Assembly (NCBI RefSeq): GCF_964355755.1 | Contig: NC_092670.1 | Location: 31,483,795-31,547,794 of the forward strand | Reading direction: 5' to 3' | Length of the DNA: 64,000 nucleotides | From: Antedon mediterranea | Lineage: Eukaryota > Echinodermata > Crinoidea > Comatulida > Antedonidae | Shown here: positions 60,737-64,000 of the stretch, piece after piece | Layout: each line of letters begins with the position of its first letter | Numbering within the stretch: position 1 is the first letter of the stretch | Position numbers and translations under genes: made by a program | Notes under the pieces: model-generated | What the model was told of the DNA's origin: nothing | Database searches by the model: none | Seen by the model: the letters and a program-made list of their open reading frames with translations, nothing else

Positions 60737-62657
60737 TATCCGCACTTGGCGGATAACTCCTTGTGATTGTATGGGATCATCATTTTTTTTTTTTTTTTCT
60801 GTATTATTAGTTATCCGCTTAGTAGCGGATAACTTCTTGTAATCGTCCTGTTACTTTTTTTTTTTTTTTTTTTTCTTATTTCTTTCTCCTCCATTTTTGT
60901 GCCTCACGTATCTCAAAAACTTGTAAACATAACATTTCATAACTTTGTCAACATATGGGCATTTACGTGAAGTTGTGCACCTCCTATTTTTGAATGACGT
61001 CAGAGTTGCGCAACGTGACTTACGTGCGATTTTATGATTTTTTATGATTGATCATAGACTAAAAACCAAGCATAAATTTGTTTTGACACTTTGTGAAAAT
61101 TTAAGTCATATCAAGGGCAAACTTTTTGTGGATTAAAAATGCCATGTTTTACAAGACGTTACGCGCGCACGCGCATTTCTCCTCTATTTTTGTATCTCGC
61201 GTATCTCAAAAACGTGTAAACATAACATTTCATAACTTTGTCAACATATGGGCATTCACGTGAAGTTGTGCACCTCCTATTGTGAATGACGTCAGAAATG
61301 CGCAACGTGACTTACGCACGATTTTATGAATTTCGCGTATTTAACATAGATTTTAAACCATATAACAATTTAAATTGAAACTTAGCAAAAGTTTAATTTA
61401 TTTCATGCGCTAACTTTCTGTGGAAAAAAAATTGCGTGTTTTACACAAAGTTACGCGCGCACGCGCATTTAAAATTCAAAATGCGCAAAATTAATTTTTA
61501 ATCAACTTTCTACGCTGATCATGACATTTTGACCATGTCAAAATTTCCCACGCGCGCAAACAATTTTATGCGCGTGGTGCGCACGTAGCGCTAAAAGATT
61601 TTTTTTTTATTGAATTATGTTTTTCCAGCCTTTTATAGTAATTTTACCAATTCTAAAACAATTTCACCTTACAATTACGTCATACGGGCACGTTGAATTG
61701 GATACTTTACGTGCGTTTTTGATGAAAAAGTTCAAAAATTTGTCAAAATTATGCCTTTTTTTAAACAGTCATAGATTCTAAACAACGAGGTGAACTTTTT
61801 TTTAATTACATATTCTGGAAGTTGATGAGTTGTAGAAATCGGATCATGAATCAATATGGCTAACCGGACATTGTGACGTCATGGTATGGCCACACGAATG
61901 TAAAATATAGGATTTTTGTCTCTTTCATTATTGCTCATCATATTCAATGGAGCGCATCACGCCTATCTGTATTCCTTTTTCTCTGAGATTTTAATATTGT
62001 CTAGGTCAATCAACTATCTTACGCATGAGTTAAAAATATTTTAATTTTTATGATGTCACCATGCCTAAAAATTTTAATTAACAGCGTCATTAATTTCATC
62101 TTTACAGTAAATTTTAATCTGTTATAGCTCGTAAGAATAAAATGTGATAATCACGATTAAAACGTTTTCAGGAAGCTATGGGATTGTAGATACGAAATCA
62201 TGTGAACTTTTCACCAATCAGATGTTGTGACGTCATCATATGGCCAGTTAAATAAACAAAGTCATGTTTTCATCTTTTGCGTCATAGTTCATTACATTTA
62301 AAAAAGCGCGCATTAATATTTCACGTATTCAAATTTCTTCTAAACGTTAATATGTTGTTGCTGAGATAATTTCCTTCCGAAATTACTACAGTACCTTCGC
62401 GTTTCCTTTTGAAAATTAAAATAAAATACGGGTCCCGTAATTTCACCTATTTTACACTGTTTGTGACATGTATACAGATTATACTGTGTATACTATATGA
62501 CAGAAAATATACAGCATTCAGTACTAACAACACATCATATTCTTCAGTTCAGGTCATAATGACATAATCTTTTTCGGTGTGCAATATTCCAACGTATGAC
62601 GTGCACGTGGCGTTTGTCGTGCGGATAACTAACTCGTCAAAGTGACGAGTTTCATGT
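60737..62657 (+). mobile_element. Long dispersed repeat with Helitron-like 3' end, copy 1
   Basis: Two small palindromes open it (agttatccgc..gcggataact at 60738 and 60812), each followed by T runs. It ends with gcggataactaactcg, then the stem-loop ctcgtcaaagtgacgag, seven bases and CTAG before T (62654-62657 approximately). The interior is rich in gcgcgcacgcgc. A block of about 300 bases is repeated inside (60880-61180 and 61180-61480: cataacatttcataactttg, catatgggcatt). No protein frame. Confidence 0.55.
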
Positions 62658-64000
62658 CTAGTTCTTATTTCTTTCCTTCCATTTTTGTGTAGAGCGTTTC
62701 TCTAACATGTGTAAACGTAACATTCCATAACTTTGACAACATGTGGGCATTTATGTGAAGTTGTGCACCTCCTATTTTTGAATGACGTCAGAGGTGCGCA
62801 ACGTGACTTACGCGCGATTTTATGAATTTCGCGTATTTAACATAGGTCAAAAACCAAATAACATTTTGAATTGAAACTTTGCAGAAGTTTAATTTATATC
62901 GTGCGCTAACTTTCTGTGGAAAAAAAATTGCGAGGTTTACACAAATTTACGCGCGCACGCGCATTTAAAATTTGAAAATGCGAAAAAACAATTTCTAATC
63001 GACTTTCTACGCGTTTCATGTCATTTTGAGCATGTCAAAAATTCCCACGCGCCCAATATTTTTTACGCGCGCGGTACGCACGTAGCGTTAAAAACATCGC
63101 TTTTTCGAGTGATTTATGTTTTTTCAGCCTTTTCTAGTAATTTTACAAACTTTTAAACAATTTTGACTTAAAATGACGTTATACGAGCACGTAGAATTTA
63201 ACAATTTGCACGGGTTTTTGATGAAAAAAATCAAAAATTCGTCAAAAATTAAGCCTTTTTTTAAACAGTCGTAGTTTCTATACCAAACAATGAAAGTTAT
63301 TTTTGTTACATATTCTGGAAGTTGATGAGTTGTAGATATCGGATCATGCATTAATATGGCTAACAGGACATTGTGATGTCATCGTAAGTCCACGCGAATA
63401 TAAAATTTAGGATTTTTGTATCTTTCTTCATAGCTCATCACATTTAATAGAGCGCATCTACACTTATCCGTTTTCCATTTTCACCCCGATTTTGATATTG
63501 TCTAGGTCAATCAACTATCTTTCGCATGAGTTAAAAATATTTTTATTTTTATGACGTCATCATGCCTAAAAATTTAAATTACGTGTGGCATAAATTTCAT
63601 ATTTACAGTAAAATTTAATCTGTTATAGCTCGTAAGAATGAAATGTGATAATCATGATTAAAACGTTTTCTCGAAGCTATTGAATTGTAGATACGAAATC
63701 ATGTGAGCATTTTGCTAATCAGACGTTGTGACGTCATCATATGGCCAGTTATATAAAAAAAGTCGTATTTTCATCTTTTGCGTTATAATTCATTACATTT
63801 AAAAGAGCGCGCATCAATATTTTACGTATTCAAATTTCTTGTACACGCTAATATGTTGTTGCTGAGATAATTTCCTTCCGAAATTGCTACCTTCGCGTTT
63901 CATTTTGAAACCGTCAGCATGTTAAAAATTGGAATAAATAGCGGGTCCCGTATTTTCCCCTATTCTACACTGTATGTGATTGTGATATGTATACAGATTT
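62658..64000 (+). mobile_element. Same repeat, copy 2 (runs off the window)
   Basis: Starts cttatttctttccttcc right after the CTAG of copy 1 and then follows copy 1 (61221 matches 62717) to the window end. Both copies share gttgtgcacctcctattttt, aatgacgtcagag, and gttgctgagataatttcctt. Confidence 0.65.

Overview
The window is AT-rich animal nuclear DNA. Genes are split by introns with GT-AG (and one GC-AG) splice sites, and most of the sequence is mobile elements and tandem repeats. Secreted C-type lectins, an EGF-domain exon, a CR1-like LINE with a 2A-like motif, Helitrons, and a very common TAGGCCTA octamer fit a marine invertebrate. I think an echinoderm (for example a crinoid or sea cucumber) is likeliest, but that is inference and not shown by any marker gene.

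Layout: 62-5957 (+) holds the last six exons of a coiled-coil protein; its largest intron carries about 38 copies of a 75-bp repeat. 7399-7981 (-) holds the first two exons of a secreted EGF-domain protein. 9570-13692 is a damaged CR1-like LINE inserted into a purine-rich tract. 13994-17760 is another dispersed element, split by a second, 5'-truncated LINE. 20107-22657 and 36054-37644 are two Helitron copies in opposite orientation; the second sits in one arm of an inverted repeat whose other arm keeps the empty target site.

23096-58240 is a C-type lectin cluster, all on the minus strand: one divergent complete gene (23096-24597), then a unit with a Helitron-broken pseudogene plus an intact gene (28252-32351), then two nearly identical 9.56-kb tandem units (about 38481-48022 and 48023-57586), each with an orphan lectin first exon and an intact lectin. 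Each lectin is followed by a 19-bp minisatellite; a 23-bp minisatellite lies upstream of each intact duplicated gene. 59010-60656 (-) has five phase-compatible exons of a gene I do not recognise, next to a cluster of short inverted-repeat elements. 60737-64000 is a long dispersed repeat in tandem, with a Helitron-like end at 62657.

The lectins are small (about 147-149 residues) secreted proteins that probably act outside the cell in carbohydrate recognition or immunity. They share a TATA-containing promoter block and appear to have spread by unequal crossing-over and gene conversion. The most unusual signal is the TAGGCCTA octamer: in three paralogous comparisons it appears as a clean insertion at a TA dinucleotide, which looks like a transposon excision footprint.
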